NCBI GenBank assembly: GCA_030601755.1
Contig: JAUWBF010000013.1
Span: 1 to 55,505, forward strand
Reading direction: 5' to 3'
DNA from: Verrucomicrobiota bacterium
GTDB lineage: Bacteria; Verrucomicrobiota; Verrucomicrobiia; Opitutales; Opitutaceae
DNA length: 55,505 nucleotides
Shown here: in pieces, positions 25,457-36,763 of the stretch
Numbering within the stretch: the stretch's first letter is position 1
Layout of the letters: the number at the start of each line of letters is the position of its first letter
Notes under the pieces: model-generated
What the model saw: only the letters and a program-made list of their open reading frames with translations
Database searches by the model: none
What the model was told of the DNA's origin: nothing
Program-made: the position numbers and the translations under genes

Positions 25457-26065
25457 ATGACCAAGCTTCCCTCCTTCTCCCTTGCCCGTGTTTCCGCCCT
25501 TGCTTCCGGTCTCGTGTTGAGCGCCGCCTCGTTGCAAGCCCACCCCGGTCACGACGGTGGCCATGGATTTGAGTGGGACTTCGCGGGCGGTTTTGCCCAC
25601 CCCATCGGCGGTCTGGACCACCTGCTCGCCATGGTGGCGGTCGGTGTGTGGGCCGCCCAGCTCGGCGGTCGCGCCCGCTGGGCCGTGCCGGCGACTTTTG
25701 TCGGCGTGATGGTCGCCGCCGCGGCGCTGGGCATGAACGGCATCGTGCCGGGCGGCGTCGAACAAATGATCGCCGCCTCGCTGCTTGCCTTCGGACTGAT
25801 GATCACGGTGGCCAAGCGCATGCCGCTCTACGCCGGCATCGGCCTGACCGCGCTCTTCGCCGCGTTCCACGGCTTTGCCCACGGCTCCGAGATTCCCGCG
25901 GCGTCCGGCGCATGGTCCTACGGCTTCGGCTTCGTAGTCGCGACCGCCCTGCTCCATGGCGCGGGCTACGGCTTTGGAAAGCTCGTCTCCGCGCAGCGCA
26001 GCTGGCTGGCCGAGACCGCCGGCATGTTCATCGCGGTCATCGGCGCGATCCTGCTGGCCGTTTGA
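25457..26065 (+). CDS. ureJ: HupE/UreJ-family nickel permease
   Basis: A 202-residue inner-membrane protein that probably brings nickel in for urease. A cleavable signal (about residues 1-29, ending SLQA) is followed by a histidine-rich N-terminus (HPGHDGGHGFEWD). The family signature HPIGGLDHLLAMVAVGVWA is at about residues 48-66, with five or six further helices and a second conserved histidine motif, AAFHGFAHGSEIP. The ATG at 25457 was chosen for the signal peptide; the frame is open 57 bases upstream, but that part would lie before the predicted transcription start. It is convergent with the urease operon and divergent from the urea amidolyase. Confidence 0.9.
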   Translation: MTKLPSFSLARVSALASGLVLSAASLQAHPGHDGGHGFEWDFAGGFAHPIGGLDHLLAMVAVGVWAAQLGGRARWAVPATFVGVMVAAAALGMNGIVPGGVEQMIAASLLAFGLMITVAKRMPLYAGIGLTALFAAFHGFAHGSEIPAASGAWSYGFGFVVATALLHGAGYGFGKLVSAQRSWLAETAGMFIAVIGAILLAV

Positions 26066-26091
26066 CACAACAAATCCAGCGATCAACGACG

Positions 26092-26119
26092 AGCGGCACC
26101 CGACGGTGCCGCTTTTTTT
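26092..26119. terminator. Intrinsic terminator between hupE and ureD
   Basis: AGCGGCACC and GGTGCCGCT form a perfect 9-bp stem with loop CGAC followed by TTTTTTT. It ends hupE; the same stem may hinder transcription coming from ureD, which ends eight bases away on the other strand. Confidence 0.85.
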
Positions 26120-26127
26120 GCGCCGGC

Positions 26128-26966
26128 TCATAGCTTGCGGGCATCGCATCGGAGATGAGGTGCCGCGGCCGCCAGCACGTTGCGCACGGCGGCGAGCGTG
26201 CGACGGAGTTTCACACCATCGGCGGCGACGAACTTGATGCTCCAACCGACGGCGCCATGCAGCTGGCTAACACCGATCCAAACACCGTCGCCCTGCAAGC
26301 CATGCAAAGCGGCGCGCCAAGTCGGAGCGCTCTCGGCGACGGCGGGAATAAAGACGGCGTTGCCGAAAGTCGTGCTCTCACCGAAGCCGGCATGCGCGGC
26401 AAGTTTCAGCAGACTCTGCGGTGATTGTTCGAAACGTTCGCGCAACACCAGTCGGCCGTCGACGCGCACCTCCAGCCGCAGCAGGAGTTGCGTCCAGGCC
26501 CAGGCGTCGCCGTGCGCGATCCGACCCGGATAAAGCAGGTCGGCATAGAAAGCACCGCCGCCACTCGCCACGTCGAGCACCGTGGTTTGGTCAAACACGC
26601 TGGCGCGGTGCGGCACGAGTGGCTCGGGCAACACCTCCAGCCAGCCGCCGGCATCAACCTTGAAGGTCTGGCGCGCACTCGCCCTGCCCTCGCGCATGCA
26701 AAACACGCGGCTGGCGCTGGGCGTGGTGAGCAGCAGGGCCGCCTCGGGACCGACCTGCACGGAGGACGTGAGTGTATCGCCCGAGAGGATACCCGCGGTC
26801 GGATTGACCACCTGCACCAGCAGCGTCGAGGTGTCGAAATCCCAGTAAGGCTTGCTCAGATGAAACGGCGCGCGAAAAGCCTGTTTCGACAGAACGGTGC
26901 GACCGTCGGAGCGCCGGGTGGCGCCGAGCGATAGCTGTCCGTGGAACGTGGCCGGCGCGGAGATCA

Positions 26967-26967
<1 letters not shown>
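26128..26967 (-). CDS. ureD: Urease accessory protein UreD (UreH)
   Basis: A 279-residue chaperone that forms the UreD-UreF-UreG complex on apo-urease for nickel delivery. The family motif NPTAGILSGDTLT is at about residues 55-67, LTTPSASRVF follows near 80-89, and LPEPLVPHRASVF near 111-123. Length is normal. Its start overlaps the last base of ureG, so it is the last gene of the operon and translationally coupled. In many bacteria ureD is first in the operon; here it is last. Confidence 0.95.
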
Positions 26968-27587
<620 letters not shown>

Positions 27588-27604
27588 GATAGGGAATTAC
27601 GGGG

Positions 27605-28330
27605 TTAGGAAATAAACAGGCGAAAGTCGGACGTCTCGTGCCGGGCGCAGGCGATATCCAGCCAAGGGTTGAACCAGCCGATCTCGTCGACCGGCACCTC
27701 GGTGGCTGCCGCGACTACCTCCGGAGCCTTGGACAACAACTCGGTGAGCAACGTCTGCGCGGCGTTTTGGCCGATGCGAATCAGCTTCATCGAGGCGGCG
27801 ATCTGACCGGAGAGATTGGCGTAGGTCAGCCCGGACAACACCGCGACAAGCGGCGCCCCGTGCACCCGCCCCTCAAGCGCTGCCGAGACCGCGGTCGAGT
27901 GCGCCCATGCTCCGGCGGATGAACGCTCCAGATAGGCCTTGGCCAGCGGATGACCATGCAAGCCGGACAACAACTCGGCGCGCTGACGCCCGATATTCTC
28001 GGCGGCGAAACGCGGCTCGCGCGCGGACTTGAGCGCATGGGTGAGCGTGCAGAGTTCCGCCACGGCCTCCCAATCGGGTGAAGCCGGCTCGAGCGCCCGC
28101 CAGGCGTGAGCGGCCAGCGGCAACTCGACCTGACGCAACGCAGGCAGGGCCGAGTCGATCATGAACGCCCGCAACGTGTCGCGATCCTCAACCACGCCGA
28201 GCTGCACCATGCCCTCCAACCCATAGGAATGCGCGTAGGCACCGGTCGGGTAATACGAATCCCCGGCCTGCAACAATGCGCAGAGCCAGGCGGCGTCGGC
28301 GACAGACGTTGGTGCGGTGGACGCTATCAT
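27605..28330 (-). CDS. ureF: Urease accessory protein UreF
   Basis: A 241-residue all-helical accessory protein that joins UreD to UreG. The family motifs LLQAGDSYYPTGAYAHSYGLEGMVQ (about residues 20-44; most relatives have FPxGxFxHSxGLE) and the C-terminal stretch EIGWFNPWLDIACARHETSDFRLFIS are present; the C-terminal Arg/His-Glu region contacts UreD. Upstream, between it and ureE, lies an 82-bp REPIN-like doublet that separates the two genes more than is usual in a urease operon. Confidence 0.93.
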   Translation of the reverse strand: MIASTAPTSVADAAWLCALLQAGDSYYPTGAYAHSYGLEGMVQLGVVEDRDTLRAFMIDSALPALRQVELPLAAHAWRALEPASPDWEAVAELCTLTHALKSAREPRFAAENIGRQRAELLSGLHGHPLAKAYLERSSAGAWAHSTAVSAALEGRVHGAPLVAVLSGLTYANLSGQIAASMKLIRIGQNAAQTLLTELLSKAPEVVAAATEVPVDEIGWFNPWLDIACARHETSDFRLFIS

Positions 28331-28345
28331 CGGCAGGCCGGGTGA

Positions 28346-28427
28346 AGGTGGAGCGGCTTGTCCCCAAGACGCTCGGTTCGGGCGATCCCACGTCGCACGA
28401 ACGCGTTGGGGACAACGCGTTCCACCT
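28346..28427. repeat. REPIN-like doublet, family II, between ureE and ureF
   Basis: Units at 28346-28374 and 28399-28427 are inverted copies of the same 29-bp sequence as at 22927 (23/29 between arms). The right unit is identical over 29 bases to the right unit at 22965-22993. It begins at the last bases of the ureE stop codon and ends 15 bases before the ureF start, so it is transcribed within the operon and may shield or cut the mRNA. Confidence 0.75.
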
Positions 28428-28900
28428 CAGTGCTGATGGCTGGGGCCGAGCTCATGGGCGGGTTGCGTGACGGCGAGGCCACGGGAGAAACGACCGGCGC
28501 GAAAGACGGCGACGACCGACGTATAGGTTATCTGGATACGATCAAACAGCTGCCGCGCGGCCGGTTCGTCCGCAGTGAGCAGGCGTCCTGGCTCGGTGCA
28601 GCATTCGAGATGCAGGTTGCCGACCGCCCAGCCGATGGCGGCCGCGGCGGATGGAGCCATGCCCTCCAGATCGACGGACAGCACGGGCTCGGGAGTCTGC
28701 TCGATGACGTAACGCGCGGTCGCGCTCTGATGAATGACCGCCCCATGCTTCAACGGACGCTCAAGCTGACACCCAAACTCAACCCCGTCCTCCGCCCTGC
28801 CCCGCCAGATTCGCTTGGCCAGCCGGCGGCGCTCGATCTTGAGCGGGACCACCGTCAGGGACTGGTCGAAGTCGGCGATCGAGTTATGAATGAGTATCAT
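28427..28900 (-). CDS. ureE: Urease accessory nickel metallochaperone UreE
   Basis: A 157-residue protein that carries nickel to UreG. The N-terminal peptide-binding domain (about 1-70) contains LKIERRRLAKRIWRGRAEDGVEFG. The metal-binding domain has WAVGNLHLECCTEPGRLLT, where the His of GN-x-H is the family's bridging nickel ligand. The C-terminus ends SHQH, a very short version of the His-rich tail. The ATG at 28900 was preferred to a TTG 21 bases upstream. The stop codon lies at the edge of a REPIN-like doublet. Confidence 0.9.
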   Translation of the reverse strand: MILIHNSIADFDQSLTVVPLKIERRRLAKRIWRGRAEDGVEFGCQLERPLKHGAVIHQSATARYVIEQTPEPVLSVDLEGMAPSAAAAIGWAVGNLHLECCTEPGRLLTADEPAARQLFDRIQITYTSVVAVFRAGRFSRGLAVTQPAHELGPSHQH

Positions 28901-28977
28901 TTGATGAATTATGTTCAGCAAGGACGATGCCAGCGCGTCCGCGTAATGATGCTATCGGTGGTCATGTTGAGCTGGGC

Positions 28978-29015
28978 ATCGGACTGATCTGTCGGATCAG
29001 ACTGATCGGACTGAT
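28978..29015. repeat. GATCGG/CTGATC short-repeat tract downstream of the four-helix-bundle gene
   Basis: Overlapping copies of ATCGGACTGATC-like words (28978-28989 and 28994-29015) fill the end of the ureE-side gap. The same words recur inside the four-helix-bundle gene (29390-29422) and just before its start (29791-29831). Confidence 0.6.
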
Positions 29016-29017
29016 TT

Positions 29018-29788
29018 TCAGAGTGCGACGATGCCTTTGCAGTTGGGGTAGTGGGTGCAGCCCCAAAACTGGGAGCCGGGGGTTTTGCCGGCCTTGGCGG
29101 TGCGGAGAACGGTCAGCGCGCCGCACTTGGGACATTTGGGCGGCTTCGGTAGATCGGCCCGCTCCGTCTGGGCTATGGGCGTGCGCCGTTGCCGCAGGCG
29201 CTCGGTAGCGAGCTGTTCGGAGTAGCCTCCTTCGGTGATGAAGGCCTCCTCGAGGGCGGCGATCTGGCGGTCGAGGAGGAAATTGGCCTGATGGATGAGG
29301 CAGATGAGGGCGTTGGCCCGAACGGCGGCGGCGGCGTGGTCGAGCCAGCGGGCGTAGAGCGCGTAGCGCTGCTGATCGGAAAGGGCGGTCAGATCGGACT
29401 GATCCGACCGATCGGTCTGATCTTTCCGGAAACGCGTGGGCACGGCCCGCACCGCGCTGGCCTCAGCTCCGTCGGGTGCCCATTGGGGCAGGCGGCGATG
29501 GCGCAGGTAGTCTTCGTAATCGAGGAGCAGTTCTTCGAGGCTGGCGCGGGCCACGTTCACAAGGCGGAGCTCGGTCTGCGAGGAGGTGGCGGAGGCACGG
29601 CTGCCCTCGGCGATGTTTTGGCGGCCGGAGCGGGCGGCCTGCACCATTTGGTCGGCGGTGCGGGAACGCGGGTCCACAAACTTTTCGCAAAACCAGTAGG
29701 TGGCGTCGTAGATGAGCGTGGCCGTCTGGAAACTGGCGGTGCTCCGGTAGCCGCCGCTGGGACGCAGTTTTTTGCGGGGTTCGGGCAT
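29018..29788 (-). CDS. Four-helix-bundle (S23/IVP-type) protein with C-terminal topoisomerase-type zinc ribbon
   Basis: A 256-residue protein unrelated to urease function. Residues about 1-130 match four-helix-bundle proteins of the 23S-rRNA intervening-sequence type (YRSTASFQTATLIYDATYWFCEKF, then MVQAARSGRQNIAEGSRAS and LRLVNVARASLEELLLDYEDYL). The C-terminus (about 215-256) is a zinc ribbon of topoisomerase-I type: CPKCG, then FWGCTHYPNCKG. A central acidic/Ser/Thr stretch (DQTDRSDQSDLTALSDQ) is encoded by the GATCGG short repeats. It stands between ureC and ureE on the operon strand. S23-like proteins bind nucleic acid or partner RNA elements; the role here is unknown. The ATG at 29788 marks the conserved start; the frame is open further upstream. 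Confidence 0.85.
   Translation of the reverse strand: MPEPRKKLRPSGGYRSTASFQTATLIYDATYWFCEKFVDPRSRTADQMVQAARSGRQNIAEGSRASATSSQTELRLVNVARASLEELLLDYEDYLRHRRLPQWAPDGAEASAVRAVPTRFRKDQTDRSDQSDLTALSDQQRYALYARWLDHAAAAVRANALICLIHQANFLLDRQIAALEEAFITEGGYSEQLATERLRQRRTPIAQTERADLPKPPKCPKCGALTVLRTAKAGKTPGSQFWGCTHYPNCKGIVAL
29390..29422. repeat. GATCGG/CTGATC tract inside the four-helix-bundle gene
   Basis: Three to four overlapping words of the form CAGATCGGACTGATC and GACCGATCGGTCTGATC lie in the coding region, translated as the Asp/Ser/Thr-rich stretch between the helical domain and the zinc ribbon. Confidence 0.6.
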
Positions 29789-29790
29789 GG

Positions 29791-29831
29791 GGATCGGTCG
29801 GATAAGACGGATCAGGCTGATTGGTCCGATC
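29791..29831. repeat. GATCGG/CTGATC tract upstream of the four-helix-bundle gene
   Basis: Words GGATCGGTCGGAT, ACGGATCAGGCTGAT and TGGTCCGATC fill the gap between ureC (stop at 29851) and the ATG at 29788, mirroring the tract on the gene's other side. Confidence 0.6.
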
Positions 29832-29850
29832 TTCGCGGGCGGACGCGCGG

Positions 29851-31617
<1,767 letters not shown>

Positions 31618-31636
31618 CGAAGGAGACGGAGTTTTA

Positions 31637-31732
31637 GCCACAGAGGACACGGAGCTCGGACACAGAGGTCACGGAGTTCGGAATAGATCGGACTCTGTGC
31701 ACTCTGTATCGGCGCTCTGTGAACTCTGTGGC
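31637..31732. repeat. CACAGAG-type inverted repeat between ureB and ureC
   Basis: GCCACAGAG (31637-31645) and CTCTGTGGC (31724-31732) bound a stretch with at least three more CACAGAG/CACGGAG words on the left and three CTCTGTG words on the right, able to fold into one long interrupted hairpin. It lies inside the urease operon transcript. Such CACAGAG clusters are, from memory, frequent in intergenic DNA of Verrucomicrobiota and Planctomycetota. Confidence 0.65.
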
Positions 31733-31746
31733 CAAGGTTCGAAAGT

Positions 31747-32064
31747 TCAGAGTTTGCCGTTGATCTTGGCGTTGAAGCCGTAGACCTCGCGCCGACCGGC
31801 GAGAGCGACGAGCTCGACCTGCTTGGTGTCGCCGGCCTCGAAACGCACGGCGGTGCCGGCGGGGATGTTGAGTCGGAAACCACGCGAAGCGGCCCGGTCG
31901 AACTCGAGGGCCGAGTTGGCTTCGTAAAAATGGAAATGGGACCCGACCTGGACTGGACGATCACCGGTGTTGGCGACGTCCAGCGTGATGGTGTCCAGGT
32001 CAAGATTGGCGGGCAGACCGGTGTTGTCCGGGTCGTCTGCGGGGATGATTTCTCCGGGGATCAT
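31747..32064 (-). CDS. ureB: Urease beta subunit
   Basis: A 105-residue structural subunit. It opens [14 protein letters not shown] (family MIPGEI) and contains [48 protein letters not shown] and [10 protein letters not shown], all close to the consensus. It lies ten bases after ureA. Together with UreA and UreC it builds the (alpha-beta-gamma)3 enzyme. Confidence 0.97.
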   Translation of the reverse strand: MIPGEIIPADDPDNTGLPANLDLDTITLDVANTGDRPVQVGSHFHFYEANSALEFDRAASRGFRLNIPAGTAVRFEAGDTKQVELVALAGRREVYGFNAKINGKL

Positions 32065-32074
32065 GGCGGAGGGT

Positions 32075-32377
32075 TCAGCGGATGGGGTTGTGCACAGTCA
32101 CGAGCTTGGTGCCGTCGGGGAACGTGGCCTCGACCTGCACCTCGTGGATCATGTCGGCAATGCCTTCCATGACGTCGTCGAGCTTGAGGATGGTGGTGCC
32201 AAAGCTCATGAGCTCGGCGACGGTGCGGCCGTCGCGGGCACCTTCCATGATTTCGTAGGTGATAATGGCGATGGACTCAGGGTAGTTGAGCTTCAGGCCG
32301 CGGGCCTGGCGGCGGCGGGCGAGGTCGGCGGCGACAACCACCATGAGTTTTTCGCGTTCACGGGGGGTGAGGTGCAT
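32075..32377 (-). CDS. ureA: Urease gamma subunit
   Basis: A 100-residue structural subunit matching the family over its whole length: [34 protein letters not shown] at the start, then [51 protein letters not shown]. Six bases separate it from urtE, so transport and urease genes are one transcription unit. Confidence 0.97.
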   Translation of the reverse strand: MHLTPREREKLMVVVAADLARRRQARGLKLNYPESIAIITYEIMEGARDGRTVAELMSFGTTILKLDDVMEGIADMIHEVQVEATFPDGTKLVTVHNPIR

Positions 32378-32383
32378 GCGAGG

Positions 32384-33100
32384 TCAGACTTGCAGGTGTT
32401 CCTTGACGACCTCGTCGGTGAGGTCGGCGATGGGGCCGGAGATGGTGACCGCGCCGCGATCCATGGCGTAGAAGCGGTCGGCGATCTCGCGGCAAAAATC
32501 GACGTATTGCTCGACGAGCAGGATGGAGAGCTCGCCGTCGTTCTTGAGCTTTTTCAGCGTGTCGCCGATGAGGTCGATGATCGACGGCTGAATGCCCTCG
32601 GTGGGCTCGTCGAGGATGAGGAGCTTGGGCTTGGTGAGCAGGGCGCGAGCGATGGCGAGCTGCTGCTGCTGACCGCCGGAGAGCACGCCACCCTTGCGGG
32701 CGAGCATTTCCTTGAGCACGGGGAAGAGCGTGTAGACACGGTCGAGGGCGTCCTTGGCCTCCTTGCCCTTGCGGCCGTGGACGACGAGTCCGATGTGCAG
32801 GTTTTCCTCGACGGTGAGGAGCGGGAAGATGTCGCGGCCCTGCGGCACGTAGGCGATGCCGGACTTGGCGCGGGCCTCGGCGGTCATGCGTTCGATGCGC
32901 TGGCCGTCGAGCGTAATGGAGCCGGCCTTGATGCCGAGCACGCCGGTGATGGTGCGGAGCGTGGTGGTCTTGCCCACGCCGTTGCGGCCCATGAGGGCGA
33001 CGAGCTCGCCGGTGCGGACTTCGAAGTTGACGCCGCGCAGGATGCGGGAGCCGGCGATGTCGGCTTCGACGTTGGAGACGGAAAGAAGGATTTCGGACAT
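32384..33100 (-). CDS. urtE: Urea ABC transporter ATPase UrtE
   Basis: A 238-residue LivF-type ATPase of the urea importer. Walker A GRNGVGKTT at residues 38-46, the Q-loop near PQGRDIFPLLTVEENL, signature LSGGQQQQ at about 140-147, Walker B KLLILDEP at 159-166. PQGRDIFP and the length are typical of UrtE. It pairs with UrtD to energise the UrtBC channel; genes are adjacent with 25 bases between. Confidence 0.95.
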   Translation of the reverse strand: MSEILLSVSNVEADIAGSRILRGVNFEVRTGELVALMGRNGVGKTTTLRTITGVLGIKAGSITLDGQRIERMTAEARAKSGIAYVPQGRDIFPLLTVEENLHIGLVVHGRKGKEAKDALDRVYTLFPVLKEMLARKGGVLSGGQQQQLAIARALLTKPKLLILDEPTEGIQPSIIDLIGDTLKKLKNDGELSILLVEQYVDFCREIADRFYAMDRGAVTISGPIADLTDEVVKEHLQV

Positions 33101-33125
33101 GATGGTGCTTCGCGGGGTCGGCTGG

Positions 33126-33884
33126 TCAGTTGGCTTTGCCGCGGCCGAGGTAGACTTCGCGGACCTTCGGGTTGGCTTGGATGTCGTCGAACTTGCCCTC
33201 GCAGAGCACGCTTCCCTGATGAAGCACGGTGACCTTACCGTTTTGAGCGATTTGTTTCACGAAGGTCATGTCGTGCTCGATGACGATGAGACTGTGCTTG
33301 CCGGCGAGGCTCAGCAGGAGTTCGCCGGTGCGATGGGTCTCCTCGTCGGTCATGCCAGCGGCGGGTTCGTCGACAAGCAGCAGGCGCGGTTCCTGGGCGA
33401 GGAGCATGCCGATCTCGAGCCACTGCTTCTCGCCGTGGGCGAGCAGGCCGGCCTTCCAGTGACGCTTGGCGTCGAGGCGGATGAGCTTGAGGAACTCGTC
33501 GAGCTTGTCGCGGTGGTAGGAGTCGAGTTTTTGGAAGAGCGAGGCGAAAACTCCGCGCGGGCGGTTGAGCGAGAGCACGAGGTTATCGTAAACGGTGTGC
33601 TCGGCGTAGACGCTCGGGGCCTGAAACTTGCGACCGACGCCGAGGCGGTTGATCTGATACTCGTTGAGCTTGGTGAGGTCAGTGTTCTGGCCGAACTCGA
33701 GCTTGCCGGTGTCGGGCTTGGCGCGGCCGGAGATGAGGTCGAAGAAAGTGGACTTGCCGGCGCCGTTGGGACCGATGACCGTGCGCAGCTCGCCCTCGAA
33801 GAGGTAGAAGTTGAGCTCGGTGATGGCCTTGAAGCCGTCGTAGGTCTTGTTGACGCCTTCTACACTGAGAATGGGATGGCTCAT
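33126..33884 (-). CDS. urtD: Urea ABC transporter ATPase UrtD
   Basis: A 252-residue LivG-type ATPase. Walker A IGPNGAGKST at about residues 37-46, Walker B RLLLVDEPAAGMTDEET, and LAHGEKQWLEIGM in place of a canonical LSGGQ signature; this variant is characteristic of UrtD. The ATG at 33884 (SHPILSVEGVNKTYDGF) fits the family start; a longer frame would run into the urtC end. Ten bases separate it from urtC. Confidence 0.95.
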   Translation of the reverse strand: MSHPILSVEGVNKTYDGFKAITELNFYLFEGELRTVIGPNGAGKSTFFDLISGRAKPDTGKLEFGQNTDLTKLNEYQINRLGVGRKFQAPSVYAEHTVYDNLVLSLNRPRGVFASLFQKLDSYHRDKLDEFLKLIRLDAKRHWKAGLLAHGEKQWLEIGMLLAQEPRLLLVDEPAAGMTDEETHRTGELLLSLAGKHSLIVIEHDMTFVKQIAQNGKVTVLHQGSVLCEGKFDDIQANPKVREVYLGRGKAN

Positions 33885-33894
33885 GAGTTTCGTA

Positions 33895-35025
33895 TCAGGC
33901 AACGACGGCCTCAGCGGGGGTCTTGGGACGGCGGAGAATGGCGACGCCATCACGGATCTTGCCCGGGATGCTCACGATGCCGCCGGGCAGGAAGAGCACC
34001 ACCAGGATGAACATGCCGCCCATCATGATGAGCCACAAGTCCGGCGCGGCACGGGTCGCCCAACTCTTGAGCGCGTTGACCGCAATCGCTCCGATGATGG
34101 GGCCGAGCAAAGTGCCGCGACCGCCGACAGCGACCCAGACGACCGCCTCGAGCGATTTCTCGGGAGTCATCTCGCTGGGATTAATGATGCCGACCTGCGG
34201 CGTGTAGAGCGCACCGCCGATCGAGGCGACAATGGCACTGAGAACAAAGATGAAGAGCTTGTAGTGAGCGGTTGCATAGCCGCTGAAGAGAGCGCGGTTC
34301 TCGCCGTCGCGGATCGCCTGCTGCACGAGGCCGAACTTGGTTCCCTTGAGCCAGGCAAAGAGCAGATAGACGGCGGCCAGGGTGATCGCGGTCACCACAA
34401 ACAACCCGCGCATGGTGGCGGCGTCGCGCACGTCGTGGCCAAGGACGAACTTGAAGTCGGTGAAGCCGTTGTTGCCTCCCATCAGCAGGTCGTTGCGGAA
34501 GAAAAGCAACGCCGCGCCGTAGGTCAGCGCCTGCGTGAGGATGGAGAAGTAGACACCCTTGATGCGCGAACGGAAAGCCAGATAGCCGAACACGAAGGCC
34601 ACGATGCCGGGCACCAGCAAGATCATGAAGAACGCGAACTGGAAGCTGTCGAACGGCTCCCAGAACCACGGCAGCTTCGACCAGCCGAGGAACACGAGGA
34701 AATCGGGGATCGGCTGCTTATATTGGCCGAGGTCGCCGATCATGCGCATGAGATACATGCCCATCATGTAGCCGCCGAGGGTGAAGAAGAGAGCCTGACC
34801 GAGGCTGAGCAGACCGGTGCGGCCCCAGAGGATGTCGACCGCGAGCGCCAGCAGGGCGTAGCAAAGGTATTTGCCCCAGAGGTTGATCGTGAAGTTGCTG
34901 ACCATGCCCGCGGCATTGAGCGCCGGGAACAGAATGATCAGAAAAAACGCACCGGCGATAAAGCCCCAGGTGTGACGGGAGCGGAAATCGATGCCGGCGA
35001 TGACGGCGGAGTCGGAAAAGGTCAT
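33895..35025 (-). CDS. urtC: Urea ABC transporter permease UrtC
   Basis: A 376-residue LivM-type permease with about nine or ten transmembrane segments. Family features include [42 protein letters not shown] near residues 54-95 and the cytoplasmic coupling loop [14 protein letters not shown] near 230-243. It forms the membrane channel with UrtB. Ten bases after urtB. Confidence 0.95.
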   Translation of the reverse strand: MTFSDSAVIAGIDFRSRHTWGFIAGAFFLIILFPALNAAGMVSNFTINLWGKYLCYALLALAVDILWGRTGLLSLGQALFFTLGGYMMGMYLMRMIGDLGQYKQPIPDFLVFLGWSKLPWFWEPFDSFQFAFFMILLVPGIVAFVFGYLAFRSRIKGVYFSILTQALTYGAALLFFRNDLLMGGNNGFTDFKFVLGHDVRDAATMRGLFVVTAITLAAVYLLFAWLKGTKFGLVQQAIRDGENRALFSGYATAHYKLFIFVLSAIVASIGGALYTPQVGIINPSEMTPEKSLEAVVWVAVGGRGTLLGPIIGAIAVNALKSWATRAAPDLWLIMMGGMFILVVLFLPGGIVSIPGKIRDGVAILRRPKTPAEAVVA

Positions 35026-35035
35026 GCTTGTTAAA

Positions 35036-36736
35036 TCAATCGAGGCTGCGGCTGCGGGTGGCGAAGAGACCGGCCGGTCGCCATTGCAGGAAGAGGATGA
35101 TGGCCAACAAAACGAGGATCTTGCCGATCACCGGGTTGAGCAGGATCTGCTGGATGGACTGGTCGACAAGGCCGATGCCAAGCGCGCTGAACACGGTGCC
35201 GGCGATGTTGCCCACACCGCCGACGACGACGGTCATGAAACAATCTACGATGTAGTTTTGACCAAGCGAGGGGCCGACGTTGCCGATCTGACTCAGGAAG
35301 GCCCCGGCGAGACCGGCGAGACCCGAACCAAAGGCGAAGGTCATCATGTTGACCCGCTGGGTGCGCACGCCCATGCAGGCGGCCATCTGCCGGTTTTGCA
35401 TGACGGCGCGCATGAGCAGACCTAGCGGAGTGCGCGTGAGCACCAGCCAGGTGCCGAACACGATCAGGCCGGCGAACCCTATCACGAAGACGCGGTTCCA
35501 GCCGAAAATGATGTCGTTGATCGTCCAGTTGCCGCTCAGATAGGACGGGCTGCCGACCTGCACGTTGTTGGCACCGAAGATCAGACGGAAAAGCTGCTGC
35601 AGAATCAACGAGACGCCCCACGTCGCCAACAGGCTCTCCAGGGGACGGCGATAAAGGAACCGCACGATACCGCGCTCAAGCAGAATGCCCACAAAGGCGG
35701 CGGCAAGGAAGCTGATCGGCAGCGCGAAGAGGAAATAGGACTCACGAAGCCAGCCCTCGGCACCCATGCCCGGCAGCTTGATCGACATGCCGAAGGGCGA
35801 AATCGCCAAGCCGGTGGTGAAGAGGTTTTGCACGATGTAGGTCGCGTAGGCCCCGACCGCGATCATCTCGCCATGCGCCATGTTGATGACGCCCATCAAG
35901 CCGAAGGTGATTGCGAGGCCGAGCGCCACCACCAGCAAAATGCTGCCGAGCGAGACGCCGCGGAAAATGGTGCCGAAGAAATTGACGGTCTTGCGATGCG
36001 ACTCGACGGCCGACATGGCCTTGGCGGCGGCCGCCGCGACCTCTTTGTCGCCGGCCTGCTCGGCATCGCGCAGGGCGTTGCGTAGAAAGTCCGTGCTGGA
36101 AAGGGTGTGCAGCTCGCGCAACTCACCGAGGGCGGCGAGGCGCTCGGCGCGATCTGAAGATTTCAGACGGGTCAGCGCGATACCCTCGCGGAGCGCGACC
36201 TGCGCTTTCGGATCGGTCTCGATCTCGGCGCGGGCGATCAGGGCCGGCAGCTTCTCGGCATCCTGGGAATAGCCGACCGTATTGATGGCCTTGATACGGG
36301 TGGCAAGATCTGGAGAACCGACATCGATCAGGTCCACCACGGCCTTCATGGCGCGGCGAAGACGGGCGTCGTGCTCGGCGGTGTCCCAATCGTCGGCGAC
36401 GACTCGCACGGGCTTGCCGTCCGCTCCCGTCAAAGGCTGGGCGTTGTCCACCCGAACGGCGGACTGGGCGTCGTTTTCATCGGCCTCGCCGGTGAGCGTG
36501 ACCGGCACCACCGTTCCGGCCGCATCGGCGTAGAGAAAGATTTGGTCGCGTCGCCAGGCGTCCATCAGGACGGGCACGTCGGCGTCGCCGCGACCGAGCA
36601 AAGATTGGATGAGCGTCATGCGCTCGGAGGCGTCTTCGGCGGCGGCCGCCTTGGCGATGACTTCGCGGGGCGTGGACTCGGCGCGGGCCAGTCCGCAGAC
36701 GGCGAGAAACAGGATGAGCGCGTGGAATAGCTTCAC
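35036..36736 (-). CDS. urtB: Urea ABC transporter permease UrtB
   Basis: A 566-residue LivH-type permease. An N-terminal signal-like segment ([19 protein letters not shown]) is followed by a periplasmic helical domain of about 240 residues, which is a UrtB feature absent from LivH, and then eight or so membrane helices starting [39 protein letters not shown]. Start: no ATG is available; the GTG at 36736 is chosen because it begins the signal segment and lies after the terminator hairpin at 36764-36801, which an earlier start would include. The gene therefore depends on read-through from urtA or on its own promoter. Confidence 0.92.
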   Translation of the reverse strand: MKLFHALILFLAVCGLARAESTPREVIAKAAAAEDASERMTLIQSLLGRGDADVPVLMDAWRRDQIFLYADAAGTVVPVTLTGEADENDAQSAVRVDNAQPLTGADGKPVRVVADDWDTAEHDARLRRAMKAVVDLIDVGSPDLATRIKAINTVGYSQDAEKLPALIARAEIETDPKAQVALREGIALTRLKSSDRAERLAALGELRELHTLSSTDFLRNALRDAEQAGDKEVAAAAAKAMSAVESHRKTVNFFGTIFRGVSLGSILLVVALGLAITFGLMGVINMAHGEMIAVGAYATYIVQNLFTTGLAISPFGMSIKLPGMGAEGWLRESYFLFALPISFLAAAFVGILLERGIVRFLYRRPLESLLATWGVSLILQQLFRLIFGANNVQVGSPSYLSGNWTINDIIFGWNRVFVIGFAGLIVFGTWLVLTRTPLGLLMRAVMQNRQMAACMGVRTQRVNMMTFAFGSGLAGLAGAFLSQIGNVGPSLGQNYIVDCFMTVVVGGVGNIAGTVFSALGIGLVDQSIQQILLNPVIGKILVLLAIILFLQWRPAGLFATRSRSLD

Positions 36737-36763
36737 AAAAAATCGAATAGCAAAGGTTGGGCC

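Noticed and set aside
28901-28921. TTG start adding seven residues to UreE
   Set aside because: ATG at 28900 is the normal family start and the added residues have no support.
29018-29788. Naming the four-helix-bundle gene a topoisomerase
   Set aside because: Only the C-terminal zinc ribbon is shared; no topoisomerase catalytic domain or active-site tyrosine region is present.
28978-29831. CRISPR-like array suggested by the repeated GATCGG words
   Set aside because: The words are short, overlapping, irregularly spaced and without unique spacers; no cas genes are nearby.
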